64,000 bases of DNA from Agromyces aureus (GTDB taxonomy: Bacteria; Actinomycetota; Actinomycetes; Actinomycetales; Microbacteriaceae): contig NZ_CP013979.1 of NCBI RefSeq assembly GCF_001660485.1, forward strand, positions 248,001-312,000, given 5' to 3'. A program made the position numbers and the translations under genes. The notes beneath the pieces are model-generated. The model was not told where the DNA came from. It worked only from the letters and a program-made list of their open reading frames with translations, and did no database searches. This document shows, piece after piece, positions 8,094-16,300 of this stretch. Each line of letters opens with the position of its first letter. Within the stretch, counting starts at the first letter, position 1.

Positions 8094-9470
8094 CTACTGC
8101 TTGACCGACGGCTTCTTCGCGGCGGGCTTGGTCGCGGTCGCAGCCGGCTTCGCCGCCGCGGGCGTGCGCGGGGTGCGGACGGTCTTCGGCTTCGCGGAGG
8201 CGGTCGCGACGGCCCGCGCAGCGGCATCCGCCAGCGGCTTCGCGATCGGCACCATGCGCGTGAGCTGCGTGACGTGCTGGGGGCCGAGCTCGTCGAGCGT
8301 GGCGACCTCGAGCAGCTTCATGGTGCGCTCGACCTCGCCCTTCAGGATCGAGATCGTCTTGTCGACGCCCCGCCGCCCGCCGGCCATGAGGCCGTAGAGG
8401 TACGCGCGGCCGATGAGCGTGAAGCGCGCACCGAGGGCGACGGATGCCACGATGTCGGCGCCGTTCATGATGCCGGTGTCGACGTGCACCTCCAGGTCGG
8501 AGCCGACCTCGCGCACGACGTGCGGCAGCAGGTGGAAGGGGATCGGCGCCCGGTCGAGCTGGCGTCCGCCGTGGTTCGAGAGCACGATGCCGTCGACGCC
8601 GCGGTCGGCGAGCAGGCGCGCGTCCTCGACGGTCTGCACGCCCTTGACGACGATCTTGCCCGGCCACATCGAGCGGATGATGTCGAGGTCGTCGAACGAG
8701 ATGGTCGGGTCCATGGCCGAGTCGAGCAGTTCGCCGACGGTGCCGCCGGTCGTCGACAGCGAGGCGAACTCGAGCGGCGGGGTCGTGAGGAAGTTGATCC
8801 ACCAGGCGGGACGGGGGATCGCGTTGATGATCGTGCCCGGGGTCAGCTGCGGCGGGATCGAGAAGCCGTTGCGCTTGTCGCGCAGGCGTGCGCCTGCGAC
8901 CGGGGTGTCGACCGTGAAGAAGATCGTGTCGAAGCCGGCCGAGGCCGCGCGACGCGTGAGTTCGTAGGAGATCTCGCGCTCGCGCATGACGTAGAGCTGG
9001 AACCAGTTGCGCCCGGTCGGGTTCGCCGCCTTCACGTCTTCGATCGACGTGGTGCCGAGCGTCGACAGCGTGAACGGGATGCCCGCGGCACCGGCCGCAC
9101 CGGCGCCCGCGATCTCGCCCTCGGTCTGCATGAGCCGGGTGAAGCCGGTCGGGGCGATGCCGAACGGCAGCGCGCTCGTGCCGCCGAGCACCTCGCGCGT
9201 CGTGTCGACCACGGGCACGCTGCGCAGCACCGACGGGTGGAACTCGACGTCCTGGAAGGCCTGGCGCGCACGCGCCAGCGACAGCTCGCCCTCGGCGGCG
9301 CCCTCGGTGTAGTCGAACGGCGCCTTCGGGGTGCGCCGCTTCGCGATCGCGCGCAGGTCGGCGATCGTGTGCGCCTTCTCGAGCCGACGGTCGGTCGGGT
9401 CGAGCGTCGGCGTCTTGAATCGCATGAGCTGGGCGAGCTCCTTGGGGTTCGGGAACTGGCGCTGGACCAT
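8094..9470 (-). CDS. lldD: FMN-dependent alpha-hydroxy acid dehydrogenase (lactate type)
   Basis: 458-residue TIM-barrel flavoenzyme of the L-lactate dehydrogenase / glycolate oxidase family. FMN and substrate motifs include PTGFTR (about 106-111), NWFQLYV (about 156-162), [14 protein letters not shown] (about 190-203), the active-site block SNHGGRQLD (about 307-315) and [11 protein letters not shown] (about 340-350), with the catalytic His in SNHGG. It should oxidise L-lactate or a similar 2-hydroxy acid to the 2-keto acid, passing electrons to quinone or oxygen. An extra C-terminal tail of about 55 residues, rich in Ala, Lys, Pro and Thr, follows the catalytic domain. The FadR-type gene lies upstream on the same strand, 32 bp away, as in lldR-lldD pairs. 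The exact hydroxy acid is uncertain. Confidence 0.88.
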   Translation of the reverse strand: MVQRQFPNPKELAQLMRFKTPTLDPTDRRLEKAHTIADLRAIAKRRTPKAPFDYTEGAAEGELSLARARQAFQDVEFHPSVLRSVPVVDTTREVLGGTSALPFGIAPTGFTRLMQTEGEIAGAGAAGAAGIPFTLSTLGTTSIEDVKAANPTGRNWFQLYVMREREISYELTRRAASAGFDTIFFTVDTPVAGARLRDKRNGFSIPPQLTPGTIINAIPRPAWWINFLTTPPLEFASLSTTGGTVGELLDSAMDPTISFDDLDIIRSMWPGKIVVKGVQTVEDARLLADRGVDGIVLSNHGGRQLDRAPIPFHLLPHVVREVGSDLEVHVDTGIMNGADIVASVALGARFTLIGRAYLYGLMAGGRRGVDKTISILKGEVERTMKLLEVATLDELGPQHVTQLTRMVPIAKPLADAAARAVATASAKPKTVRTPRTPAAAKPAATATKPAAKKPSVKQ

Positions 9471-9502
9471 CTTCGGTGCTCGCTTTCTGGTGGGTGCGGC
9501 CG

Positions 9503-10318
9503 TCAGGCGGTGACGGCGGTGGCTTCGGGGACGGCAGTGCCTTCGGGGAAGGTCTCGGCGTAGTACCCCGAGATGTGGTCGTGGATGCGGGAGCGGGCCG
9601 CCGCGGCATCCGCTGCCCTGATCGCCTCGACGACGCCGCGGTGCTCGCTGCGCAGGCGGGCGGATGTCGCGTGCCAGTCGTCGATGCGGGCGAGGCCGTC
9701 GAGCGCGTAGCCCTCGATGCCGCTGCGGAGGCCGGCCATGGTCGCGGTCACGACCTGGTTGCCGGATGCCTCGGCCAGCGCCAGGTGGAAGGCGGCGTCG
9801 AGCGCGAGGAACTCCGACGGGTCGAGGTCGGGGGAGTCCATGGCGTCGAGCAGGGCGTCGGCGGAGGCGAGGTCTGGGTAGGGAGTGGGATCGGACCCGC
9901 CGGTCGAGGAGCGTAGCGTCTCGAGACCAGCGCCCGACGCCGCACTCAGCCCCGCCCGCTCGGCCAGCTCGCCCGCGACCGCGGATTCGAGGATGAGTCG
10001 GGTGCGCACGATGTCGGCCACGGGGAACCCGTGCGCGGCGACCTGCAGGCGCATGAGCGCGCTCATGGCGCCGCTCGGGGTCGCGACGATGATCGCGCCC
10101 GCGTTCGGGCCGGAGCCCGAGGCCGTGCGGATCAGCCCCATGGCCTCGAGCACGCGCAGCGCCTCGCGCACGCTCGAGCGCCCGACGCCGAGGTCGGCCG
10201 CGAGGGCGCGTTCACCGGGAAGGCGATCGCCGGGCCGGAGGTCGCCGTCGAGCAGGCGGCGTTCGACGTGCTCGAGTACGGCGCGCCAGGCGCGGGGGCT
10301 CTCGACGTCGTCGGCCAT
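9503..10318 (-). CDS. GntR/FadR-family regulator (FCD type), LldR-like
   Basis: 271-residue regulator with an N-terminal winged helix (about residues 8-78, [26 protein letters not shown]) and a C-terminal FCD ligand domain (about 85-255). FCD regulators sense 2-hydroxy or keto acids, often lactate. Two TGGTCnGACCA palindromes just upstream are textbook sites for this subfamily, so it is probably autoregulatory and controls the downstream lactate dehydrogenase. AAGGAG precedes the ATG. The odd feature is residues 129-141 ([13 protein letters not shown]), which are encoded exactly by a copy of the REP-like element of this genome. With the following SDPTPYPDL, they form an insertion in a place where relatives normally run straight from one helix to the next. 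Confidence 0.9.
   Translation of the reverse strand: MADDVESPRAWRAVLEHVERRLLDGDLRPGDRLPGERALAADLGVGRSSVREALRVLEAMGLIRTASGSGPNAGAIIVATPSGAMSALMRLQVAAHGFPVADIVRTRLILESAVAGELAERAGLSAASGAGLETLRSSTGGSDPTPYPDLASADALLDAMDSPDLDPSEFLALDAAFHLALAEASGNQVVTATMAGLRSGIEGYALDGLARIDDWHATSARLRSEHRGVVEAIRAADAAAARSRIHDHISGYYAETFPEGTAVPEATAVTA
9897..9934 (-). repeat. REP-like element, single half, inside the FadR-type gene
   Basis: This 38-bp half element is the reverse complement of 8041-8078 with one difference. It is read in frame through the regulator gene as residues 129-141, without introducing a stop. Confidence 0.9.
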
Positions 10319-10339
10319 GCCCTGCTCCTTCCGCGCCCA

Positions 10340-10380
10340 TGTGGTCTGACCACACTAGCACGTGTGGTCAGACCACACGT
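10340..10380. promoter_or_regulatory. two FadR-type operators
   Basis: TGTGGTCTGACCACA (10340-10354) and a perfect 21-bp palindrome centred on GTGGTCAGACCAC (10360-10380) lie just upstream of the FadR-type start. Both contain the TGGTCnGACCA core typical of this subfamily. On the minus strand TAGTGT (10352-10357) could be the -10 box between them, so bound regulator would block transcription of its own gene and of lldD. Confidence 0.75.
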
Positions 10381-10386
10381 GCGACC

Positions 10387-10447
10387 CGCGAATGGGCGAA
10401 ATGGGCGACGTCGGGACGCCCGAGCGCGCCAAGATCGCCCACTCGCG
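10387..10447. terminator. stem-loop after the NYN gene
   Basis: The arms CGCGAATGGGCGA (10387-10399) and TCGCCCACTCGCG (10435-10447) pair with one mismatch. The element lies 49 bp downstream of the NYN gene stop on the minus strand and upstream of the FadR operators, so it may terminate NYN transcription. No T-run is visible. Confidence 0.4.
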
Positions 10448-10495
10448 AACGAGCGGACGTGCGAGAGGGCGGCGAGCCCCGGCGAGCCGTCGGCG

Positions 10496-11644
10496 TCAGT
10501 CCTTGTCGGGGCGGATGCGGATGCGGTTGCCCGCCTCGTCGACCTCGACCACGCCGCCGCGCGACTTCAGGAAGTCCGTGAACGAGCCGAAGCCGAGGCG
10601 GCGCTCCTGGAACGACGGGTCCATGCGCAGCATCTGGTTCTTGACGGCGCCCGACGGCTGCCATTCGTCGTCGTTCTTCGCGCGCAGCAGTTCGAGGGCC
10701 TTCACGAGCAGCCGGCCCGGGTTGCGCGTCGGAGCCGAGGCATCGGGCGACATGAACGAGATCACGGGCACGCCGCGAGGGCCGGTCGCCGCGGCTTCGG
10801 GAACCTCGTCGGCCTCGTCGGCCGCGTCGACGGCCGGTGCGGCTGCCCTTGAGGACCCGCCCGACTTCGCGCGACGGTTCGTGCGCTTCACGGGTGCCGC
10901 GGCGTCGGCGTCCGCCTTCGCGGCATCCGCCTTCGAGCCGTCGCCCGCCTCGGCAGTGGCGTCGGCGGCAGCATCGGCGGGTGCGTCGGCCGGCGCGGCC
11001 CGCCTCGAACCACGGCGAGCGGATGTCGCGGGCGCCTGCGCTGCGGCATCCGTCGCCGTCGTGGCATCCGCCACCTGATCGACCGTCTCGTCGGTGTCGA
11101 GCAGTGCGTCGTAATCGGCGTACTCGTCGCACGCCGCCGTGAGCGCGCGGCTCGTGCCGCCCGCGACGCCGATGCCGACGACGTAGCGGCCCAGCCGCTT
11201 GGCCTTCTGCGCGAGCGCGACGTAGTCGGAGTCGCCCGCGACGATCACGATGTGCGTGAGGTCGTCGATGCGGAACATGTCCTCGATCGCGTCGACCGCG
11301 AGGCGGATGTCGGCGCCGTTCTTCGTCGCCGAGAGCGGGAACAGCTGCACGAGGTCGACGGCGCGGTCGATGAGCTGACCGCGGTAGCTCGCATTCACGG
11401 GCGTCGACCAGTCGGCGTACGCGCGGGCGATCGCGATGGTGCCGAACGTGGCCGCGAAGTCGAGCACGGCATCGACGTCGACGGTGGCCTGCGCGAGCCG
11501 CTCGGCCGTGTCGGCCGTGACGGTCTTGCGGCGCGAGGTGTCGCGGCGGTACTGGCTGTCGCCGTGGAGCTGGTCGTAGCGCGAGATGACGATGTTGTCG
11601 AAGTCGAAGTACAGGGCCACGCGGGGTTCTGCCGAGATGGGCAT
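10496..11644 (-). CDS. NYN nuclease domain protein with C-terminal LOTUS/OST-HTH domain
   Basis: 382-residue protein. Residues 1-175 form a NYN (PIN-like) domain with acidic metal-binding positions in YFDFDN (Asp14, Asp16) and VAGDSDYVALA (about 142-152). A long Ala/Asp/Ser/Lys-rich linker (about 185-285) follows, then a C-terminal LOTUS/OST-HTH-like domain (about 300-378, with LLVKALELLRAKNDDEWQ and GFGSFTDFLKSRG). NYN domains cut RNA, and LOTUS domains bind RNA, in eukaryotes including G-quadruplex RNA. The bacterial pairing is known, but its target is not. GGAAGG lies 6 nt before the ATG. It is a single gene. Confidence 0.85.
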   Translation of the reverse strand: MPISAEPRVALYFDFDNIVISRYDQLHGDSQYRRDTSRRKTVTADTAERLAQATVDVDAVLDFAATFGTIAIARAYADWSTPVNASYRGQLIDRAVDLVQLFPLSATKNGADIRLAVDAIEDMFRIDDLTHIVIVAGDSDYVALAQKAKRLGRYVVGIGVAGGTSRALTAACDEYADYDALLDTDETVDQVADATTATDAAAQAPATSARRGSRRAAPADAPADAAADATAEAGDGSKADAAKADADAAAPVKRTNRRAKSGGSSRAAAPAVDAADEADEVPEAAATGPRGVPVISFMSPDASAPTRNPGRLLVKALELLRAKNDDEWQPSGAVKNQMLRMDPSFQERRLGFGSFTDFLKSRGGVVEVDEAGNRIRIRPDKD

Positions 11645-11748
11645 GGAGACCTTCCATCGAGGGTGTGCCTCCGAGCCTACGCCGCCGACCTGTGCGGTTC
11701 CGGGAGCGGGGGGTTGGCCGGTCGCCTCCGCTCGGCCACACTGGGCCT

Positions 11749-12258
11749 ATGGACGACGACGCCAGCCCGACCAGCCCCGATCTCCGACTCAGCGACGCGG
11801 AGCGCGAACGTGCCGTGGCGCGGCTCGCCGATGCGCACGCCACCGGGCGCCTGAGCGTCGAGGAGTACGGCCAGCGGGCGGCGAGCGCTCGAGCGGCGGT
11901 CACGCGCGGCGACCTCGTTCCGCTGTTCGCCGACCTGCCGGCCGATCTCCCGCCCGCTCCCGGTTCGCCCGGTCCGCGCTACGGGACGTCGGATGCGGCC
12001 GCCGATCCGGTCTCGCGCCCCGCGACGTTCACCGACCCCGACTTCGATGCCGCAGCCTCGGGCGACGGAGGCACGCGAGCGCTCGGCGGCCGCGTCGGGG
12101 CCACGATCATGGCGCTCGTGCCGTTCGTCGCGCTGGTCCTGTTCCTGCTGAGCGGGTACTTCGGCAGTTGGGGCTGGTCGTGGATCTGGTGGCTGCTCGT
12201 GCCCATCGCGGGCATCGTCATCTACGGCCCCGGGTCGGACGGGCGTCGCCGCCGCTGA
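11749..12258 (+). CDS. DUF1707 family membrane protein
   Basis: 169-residue protein. The N-terminal DUF1707 block (about residues 10-62, LRLSDAERERAVARLADAHATGRLSVEEY) is typical of actinobacteria and resembles SHOCT helices. A Pro/Ala-rich linker follows, then two hydrophobic segments (about 120-140 and 143-160) with a Trp-rich turn (WGWSWIWW). Function is unknown; relatives are small membrane proteins near regulators. The ATG at 11749 has CACACT 6 nt upstream and no Shine-Dalgarno, which fits a leaderless start. Confidence 0.8.
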   Translation: MDDDASPTSPDLRLSDAERERAVARLADAHATGRLSVEEYGQRAASARAAVTRGDLVPLFADLPADLPPAPGSPGPRYGTSDAAADPVSRPATFTDPDFDAAASGDGGTRALGGRVGATIMALVPFVALVLFLLSGYFGSWGWSWIWWLLVPIAGIVIYGPGSDGRRRR

Positions 12259-12278
12259 CCCGAGGCCTCCTTGCGTAG

Positions 12279-12309
12279 GCCTGCTGCGCGGACCTGCCGC
12301 GCAGCAGGC
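12279..12309. terminator. bidirectional stem-loop terminator
   Basis: A perfect 13-bp stem (GCCTGCTGCGCGG / CCGCGCAGCAGGC) with a 5-nt loop sits between the convergent DUF1707 and DJ-1 genes. Confidence 0.7.
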
Positions 12310-12324
12310 AGCAGGCAACAGGCG

Positions 12325-12915
12325 TCAGGCGGATGCCGCGGCGAGCTCGCCCTCGGCGCGCACCCCGGCCTCGGCCAGCACGCCGAGGAACGCCTTCATC
12401 CACGTGCCGTTGTCGGGCCATGCGCGCGACGTGACGAGATTGCCGTCGACCACGCCGCCGCCGTTCTCGAACGCGGCGCCGACCACCTCGAGGTCGATCG
12501 CGAGTTCGGGGTAGATCGACGAGGTGCGGCCGTTCAGCACTCCGGCGGCTGCCAGCAGCAGCGGACCGTGACACGTCGCCGCGACCGGGGCATCCGTCGC
12601 GAAGAAGTGGCGCACGATGCGCTTCGCGTCCTCGTTGTTGCGCAGGTACTCGGGAGCACGACCGCCCGGGATCACGATCGCCGCGTAGTCGGCGGGGTCG
12701 ACGTCGGCGAGCGCGACATCCGCGGGCCAGGTGTGGCCGAGCTTCTCGGTGTACGTGTCGAAGCCGTCGACGAAGTCGTGCACGACGAACTGCAGCTTGC
12801 GCACCTCGGGCGCGCCGATGTGCACCTCGAAGCCCTCCTCCTTGAGGCGCTCGTAGGGGTAGAGCACCTCGAGCGACTCGGCCGCGTCGCCGGTGATGAT
12901 GAGGATCTTGGTCAT
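12325..12915 (-). CDS. DJ-1/PfpI family protein
   Basis: 196-residue single-domain DJ-1/PfpI protein. The nucleophile elbow ATCHGPLLLAAAG has its Cys at about residue 116. The acidic partner lies in the early Tyr/Glu segment (YPYERLKEEGF), and the IPGGRAPEYL loop is at about 84-93. Family members act as glyoxalase/deglycase, protease or amidase, or as stress chaperones; sequence alone does not decide which. GGAGG lies 8 nt before the ATG at 12915. It is a single gene, facing DUF1707 across a terminator. Confidence 0.88.
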   Translation of the reverse strand: MTKILIITGDAAESLEVLYPYERLKEEGFEVHIGAPEVRKLQFVVHDFVDGFDTYTEKLGHTWPADVALADVDPADYAAIVIPGGRAPEYLRNNEDAKRIVRHFFATDAPVAATCHGPLLLAAAGVLNGRTSSIYPELAIDLEVVGAAFENGGGVVDGNLVTSRAWPDNGTWMKAFLGVLAEAGVRAEGELAAASA

Positions 12916-13070
12916 GGGGAGACCTCCATTGGTCTGGTTCGCCTGCGCCGCAGTGCGCCGCGCTGCACTGCGCTGAACGGATGCCGCGAGTCGGCGACTC
13001 GGGCGACGCCGCCCGGTGAGCGGCCGTCGGCCCGACTCTGCGCCTGCCGGCGACCCCGCGTCACGTCCGG

Positions 13071-13087
13071 TTCGCACTATGTGCGAA
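13071..13087. promoter_or_regulatory. IclR-type operator palindrome
   Basis: TTCGCAC-TAT-GTGCGAA is a perfect palindrome with a 3-bp centre, in the gap between the divergent DJ-1 and IclR genes and about 74 bp before the IclR start. Palindromes of the TTCGCA-TGCGAA kind are typical sites of IclR proteins, so autoregulation is likely. Confidence 0.6.
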
Positions 13088-13148
13088 AACGCCCCGGATC
13101 GGTGCGCGCGGGTGTCGCCGGGCCGTGTCGCCGGCCGGAGCTCCGGCG

Positions 13149-13154
13149 TAGCAT
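13149..13154 (+). promoter_or_regulatory. -10 box of leaderless IclR gene
   Basis: TAGCAT ends 6 nt before the ATG at 13161, with no Shine-Dalgarno between them. Confidence 0.5.
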
Positions 13155-13160
13155 CGGGGC

Positions 13161-13937
13161 ATGAGCGCAGAGGAGCGCCACGGCGGCGCGGGCATCCAGT
13201 CGGCCGAGCGCGTGCTGCGCATCCTCGAGCTCGTCGGCGCGGCGCCGACCGGCCTCACCGCTGCAGAGATCGCGAGCTCGCTCGGCCTCGGGCAGTCGAC
13301 GACCTACCGCCTGCTCGCGACGCTGCACCGGCAGGACTACCTGGCCAGGCAGGCGGGGGAGCACCGCTACATCCTCGGCCGCACGGTCGACCAGCTCGGC
13401 CGCGCGCTGCAGTACCAGCTCGTCGCGACCGACCCGGTGCGGCAGGTGCTGCGCGCCATGCACGACGCCGTCGGCGCGCCCGCATACCTCACGGTGTTCC
13501 GCGGCGACGACATCGCGGTCGCGCACATCGAGGACTCCGCCACGCACCCACGCATCGGCCAGCTGCACGTCGGCTTCTCGGAGGCGTCGCACACGACCGC
13601 GTTCGGCAAGCTCATGCTCGCCTCCCGCGACGACGCGGCGGTGGCCCGCTTCCTCGAGCGGCATTCGCCGGCCCGGCTCACGGCGTCGAGCATCACGGAT
13701 GCCGCGGTGCTGAACGATCAGCTCGACGAGATCCGCGCGCAGCAGGTCGCCGTCGAGATCGAGGAGTACCTGCCGAAGCTCGCGTGCATCGCCGCGCCCG
13801 TGCGCTCGGCCGCCGGACGCACGGTCGGTGCCGTCTCGGTCTCGGTGCAGGCCAAGGACTTCGCGGCGAGGTCGGCGCAGCTCGAGCGTGCGGTGCGCCG
13901 GGGCGCCTGGCAGGTGTCGGCGCGGCTCGCGGGCTGA
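13161..13937 (+). CDS. IclR family transcriptional regulator
   Basis: 258-residue IclR protein. An N-terminal winged helix (about residues 15-75, LTAAEIASSLGLGQSTTYRLLATL) is followed by the IclR effector domain (about 90-250, with HTTAFGKLMLA and IAAPVRSAAGRTVGAVSVSV). These proteins repress or activate aromatic, acid or sugar catabolic genes on binding small acids. No catabolic operon is adjacent, so the target is unclear. The nearest partner is the divergent DJ-1 gene, and the TTCGCAC-GTGCGAA palindrome lies between them. Confidence 0.92.
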   Translation: MSAEERHGGAGIQSAERVLRILELVGAAPTGLTAAEIASSLGLGQSTTYRLLATLHRQDYLARQAGEHRYILGRTVDQLGRALQYQLVATDPVRQVLRAMHDAVGAPAYLTVFRGDDIAVAHIEDSATHPRIGQLHVGFSEASHTTAFGKLMLASRDDAAVARFLERHSPARLTASSITDAAVLNDQLDEIRAQQVAVEIEEYLPKLACIAAPVRSAAGRTVGAVSVSVQAKDFAARSAQLERAVRRGAWQVSARLAG

Positions 13938-13964
13938 GCGCACGGCGCCGGCGGGCGGCATCCG

Positions 13965-14029
13965 GAATTCAGGAGATCTCGACCTATAGGCCTCCACAGG
14001 GGCGTGAATGCCGGGATCTCCTGAATTTC
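13965..14029 (+). repeat. 66-bp inverted-repeat element, copy 1
   Basis: The element has the form GAATTCAGGAGATC ... GATCTCCTGAATTTC, with 15-bp arms (one mismatch) around a loop of about 36 nt. It is nearly identical to 15087-15152 and in the same orientation. It lies just after the IclR stop, on the downstream side of the frameshifted gene. Confidence 0.85.
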
Positions 14030-14086
14030 TGCGGTCGTCGGGCGGTGGAGCAGCGCAGGGCGGGGCAGGAGGACCGGTCGGCCGCG

Positions 14087-15008
14087 TCAGACGGCAGGGA
14101 ACGGCCCGGTGCCGCCCGGCCCGATGCGCCACCGGTGCTCCTGGCGCGCGAGCAGTGCGAGGATCCCCGCCGAGGTGCGCTCCCAGTCGTGCATGACCTG
14201 CCGGTAGCTCAGCCGGAGTACGAGGTACCCACGGGCCACGAGCTCGAAGTCGCGCCGGCGATCGTTCTCGAACTGCGACTGGGAACGGTGGAAGCCCCAC
14301 CCGTCGACCTCGATCACGAGCCGGTCGCCGACGAGGACGTCGACGAGCCCGACACCCTCGAGCGGCGCCTGAGTGCGGAACCGGACCCGGCGGCTCCGCA
14401 GGAACAGCCGGACCTTCGTCTCGAGCCCGACTGCCCGACTGCCCGCCGAAGTCGAGCCGATCGAGCGCGGCGCGCCGACCGATCGGCATCGCCTCGCGCA
14501 CCGCGTCGAGGTGCCCCGGATCGAGCGCGCGGCGCTCGATCGCCGACTCGACGGCAGCGAGGGCATCGGCGATCGGCGTGCACGCGAACATCTCGCCGAG
14601 GGCGGTCGACAGCGGATCACGGCCCACGGTGCCGCGGATGCGCCTGCGGTAGTGCAGGCACACCCCGTGCGCGTCGGCCGTGAGGGGGAGCGCGCGGTCG
14701 TGAGGGGATCGCAGCCGGGAGGCGTTCGCAGCCACGCGCACGTGCAGTCGGTCTCGTTCGGGGACCCAGAGGCCGTTGATCCTCGCGACCGTCGACGCGG
14801 TGGCGATGCCGCCGACCCTGATCGCGCGCACGACGTCGTAGGGGGCGTCGGGCGCCGCGAACCATCCGTTCCGGATCCGAGTCGCAGTACCGGCGCGCAC
14901 CGCGCTCGCCACCGACTCGCGCTTGACGCCCGCAGCCTCGAACGCCGCGAATCCCGCCGCACCGCCGGCACGACGCAGCACCGTCGTCACCTCTGCGCTC
15001 GCCGTCAC
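14087..15008 (-). pseudogene. frameshifted AbiEi-like / DUF559 protein
   Basis: Two consecutive reading frames make up one protein of about 305 residues. The first (15008 down to about 14430) begins MTASAEVTTVLRRAGG and resembles the N-terminal part of AbiEi-type antitoxin-like proteins, with a winged-helix start followed by GTATRIRNGWF. The second frame (about 14430 to 14087) carries a DUF559/Vsr-like endonuclease fold: VDVLVGDRLVIEVDGWG, then SQFENDRRRDFELVARGYLVLRLSY. The frames meet at a GCCCGACT tandem repeat, where the gene is one base out of register. The GTG start at 15008 has CAGACT 6 nt upstream. It may be a decayed gene, a phase-variable gene or a sequencing error. Proteins of this architecture are common orphans in actinobacteria and are suspected of defence or DNA repair roles. 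Confidence 0.75.
14425..14445 (+). repeat. 8-bp tandem repeat at the frameshift
   Basis: GCCCGACT occurs twice plus a partial GCCCG. Two copies put the two halves of the gene out of frame; three copies, or none, would restore one continuous frame. Confidence 0.8.
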
Positions 15009-15086
15009 GGGGCGAGTCTGCCCGCCCGGCGGCGCGGTCGGGTCGGAGAGGCGCGAGCTGTGGACAAACCCGGGCGGGCGACATCC

Positions 15087-15152
15087 GAAATTCAGGAGAT
15101 CTCGACCTATAGGCCCCCACAGGGGCGTGAATGCCAGGATCTCCTGAATTTC
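15087..15152 (+). repeat. 66-bp inverted-repeat element, copy 2
   Basis: Perfect 15-bp arms (GAAATTCAGGAGATC / GATCTCCTGAATTTC) surround a 36-nt loop containing ACCTATAGGCC. It differs from copy 1 at only a few bases. It lies upstream of the frameshifted gene, so the two copies bracket that gene as direct repeats. Confidence 0.85.
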
Positions 15153-15281
15153 TGAGGCGAAGCACGCGCGTCACGTGGGGCAACAGGGGAATACCGGCGT
15201 CCTCCCGTCGTTGTGGTCACTGCCGGCGATCGCACGCGACCGCCGGCGCCGACCCTGACGTCCGACCCGGCTGGAGCACCG

Positions 15282-16256
15282 ATGACCGAGACCACGACCG
15301 CAGCCCGCGCCCGCATCGGCGCATCCGACCTCGAGATCGCGCCGCTCTCGCTCGGCACGAACGTCTTCGGCTGGACGGCCGACCGCGACGCCACCTTCGC
15401 CGTGCTCGACGCCTTCGTGGCCGGCGGCGGCGACTTCGTCGACACGGCCGACGGGTACTCGGCGTGGGTTCCGGGCAACACGGGCGGCGACAGCGAGCGC
15501 CTCATCGGCGAGTGGGTCGCCGCGCGCGGCTCGCGCGACCGCCTCGTGCTCGCGACCAAGGTGAGCACGCATCCCGACTTCACGGGGCTCTCGGCCGCCA
15601 ACGTCCGGGCTGCGGCGGATGCCTCGCTCCAGCGTCTCGGCACCGACGTCATCGACCTGTACTACGCCCACTTCGACGACGCCGAGGTGCCGCTCGAGGA
15701 GACGGTCGGCGCGTTCTCGGAGCTCGTCGACGCGGGCAAGATCCGGGCGATCGGCATCTCGAACTACACGCCCGAGCGCATCGACGAGTGGTTCCGGGTC
15801 ACCGAGGCGAACGGGCTGCACCGTGCGGTCGCGCTGCAGCCGCACTACAACCTCGTCGAACGCGACTTCGAGACCAACGGCCTGCGCGAGCGCGCCGAGC
15901 GCGAAGGCCTCGCGGTGTTCCCGTACTTCTCGCTCGCGAAGGGGTTCCTCGCCGGCAAGTACCGGTCGTTGGCGGATGTCTCCGCCGACGGCGCGAGCGT
16001 GCGCGCGGGCGGGGCGGCGCCCTACGTCGGCGAACGCGGCGACGGCGTGCTGTCGGTGCTCGACGAGGTCGCGGGCGCCCACGCGGCATCCGTCGCCTCG
16101 GTGTCGCTCGCCTGGCTCCGCCAGCAGCCGGCCGTCGTCGCGCCGATCGCGAGCGCGCGCAACGTCGACCAGCTCGGCGACCTGCTCGCCTCGATCTCGC
16201 TCGAGCTGACGGGTGAGGAGCTCGCGGCGCTCGCCGCGGCATCCGACAACGACTGA
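15282..16256 (+). CDS. aldo/keto reductase
   Basis: 324-residue TIM-barrel aldo/keto reductase. The catalytic tetrad is visible: Asp and Tyr in DTADGYSAW (about residues 53-61), Lys in LATKVS (about 90-95) and His in YYAHFDD (about 127-133). C-terminal NADPH-binding residues lie in APIASARNVDQL. It should reduce an aldehyde or ketone with NADPH; the substrate cannot be told. GGAG lies 5 nt before the ATG, and an earlier in-frame GTG has no such site. The stop codon lies inside the first unit of an 11-bp tandem repeat. Confidence 0.9.
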   Translation: MTETTTAARARIGASDLEIAPLSLGTNVFGWTADRDATFAVLDAFVAGGGDFVDTADGYSAWVPGNTGGDSERLIGEWVAARGSRDRLVLATKVSTHPDFTGLSAANVRAAADASLQRLGTDVIDLYYAHFDDAEVPLEETVGAFSELVDAGKIRAIGISNYTPERIDEWFRVTEANGLHRAVALQPHYNLVERDFETNGLRERAEREGLAVFPYFSLAKGFLAGKYRSLADVSADGASVRAGGAAPYVGERGDGVLSVLDEVAGAHAASVASVSLAWLRQQPAVVAPIASARNVDQLGDLLASISLELTGEELAALAAASDND

Positions 16257-16296
16257 TCGCAGGCTGATCGACGCCTGATCACCGCCTGATTCCGCA
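16253..16296 (+). repeat. 11-bp tandem repeat, four units
   Basis: Four consecutive 11-bp units begin CTGAT(C/T). The first contains the TGA stop of the reductase. The run continues directly into the terminator. Confidence 0.65.
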
Positions 16297-16300
16297 CGGG

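Noticed and set aside
13077..14086. Continuation of the AbiEi-like frame to 13077 as a 643-residue protein
   Set aside because: After the repeat at 14425-14445 this frame becomes Arg/Pro-rich and runs antisense to the IclR gene; the true continuation is in the other frame, ending at 14087.
13965..15152. CRISPR-like array
   Set aside because: There are only two repeat copies about 1.1 kb apart with a gene between them, so no repeat-spacer pattern.
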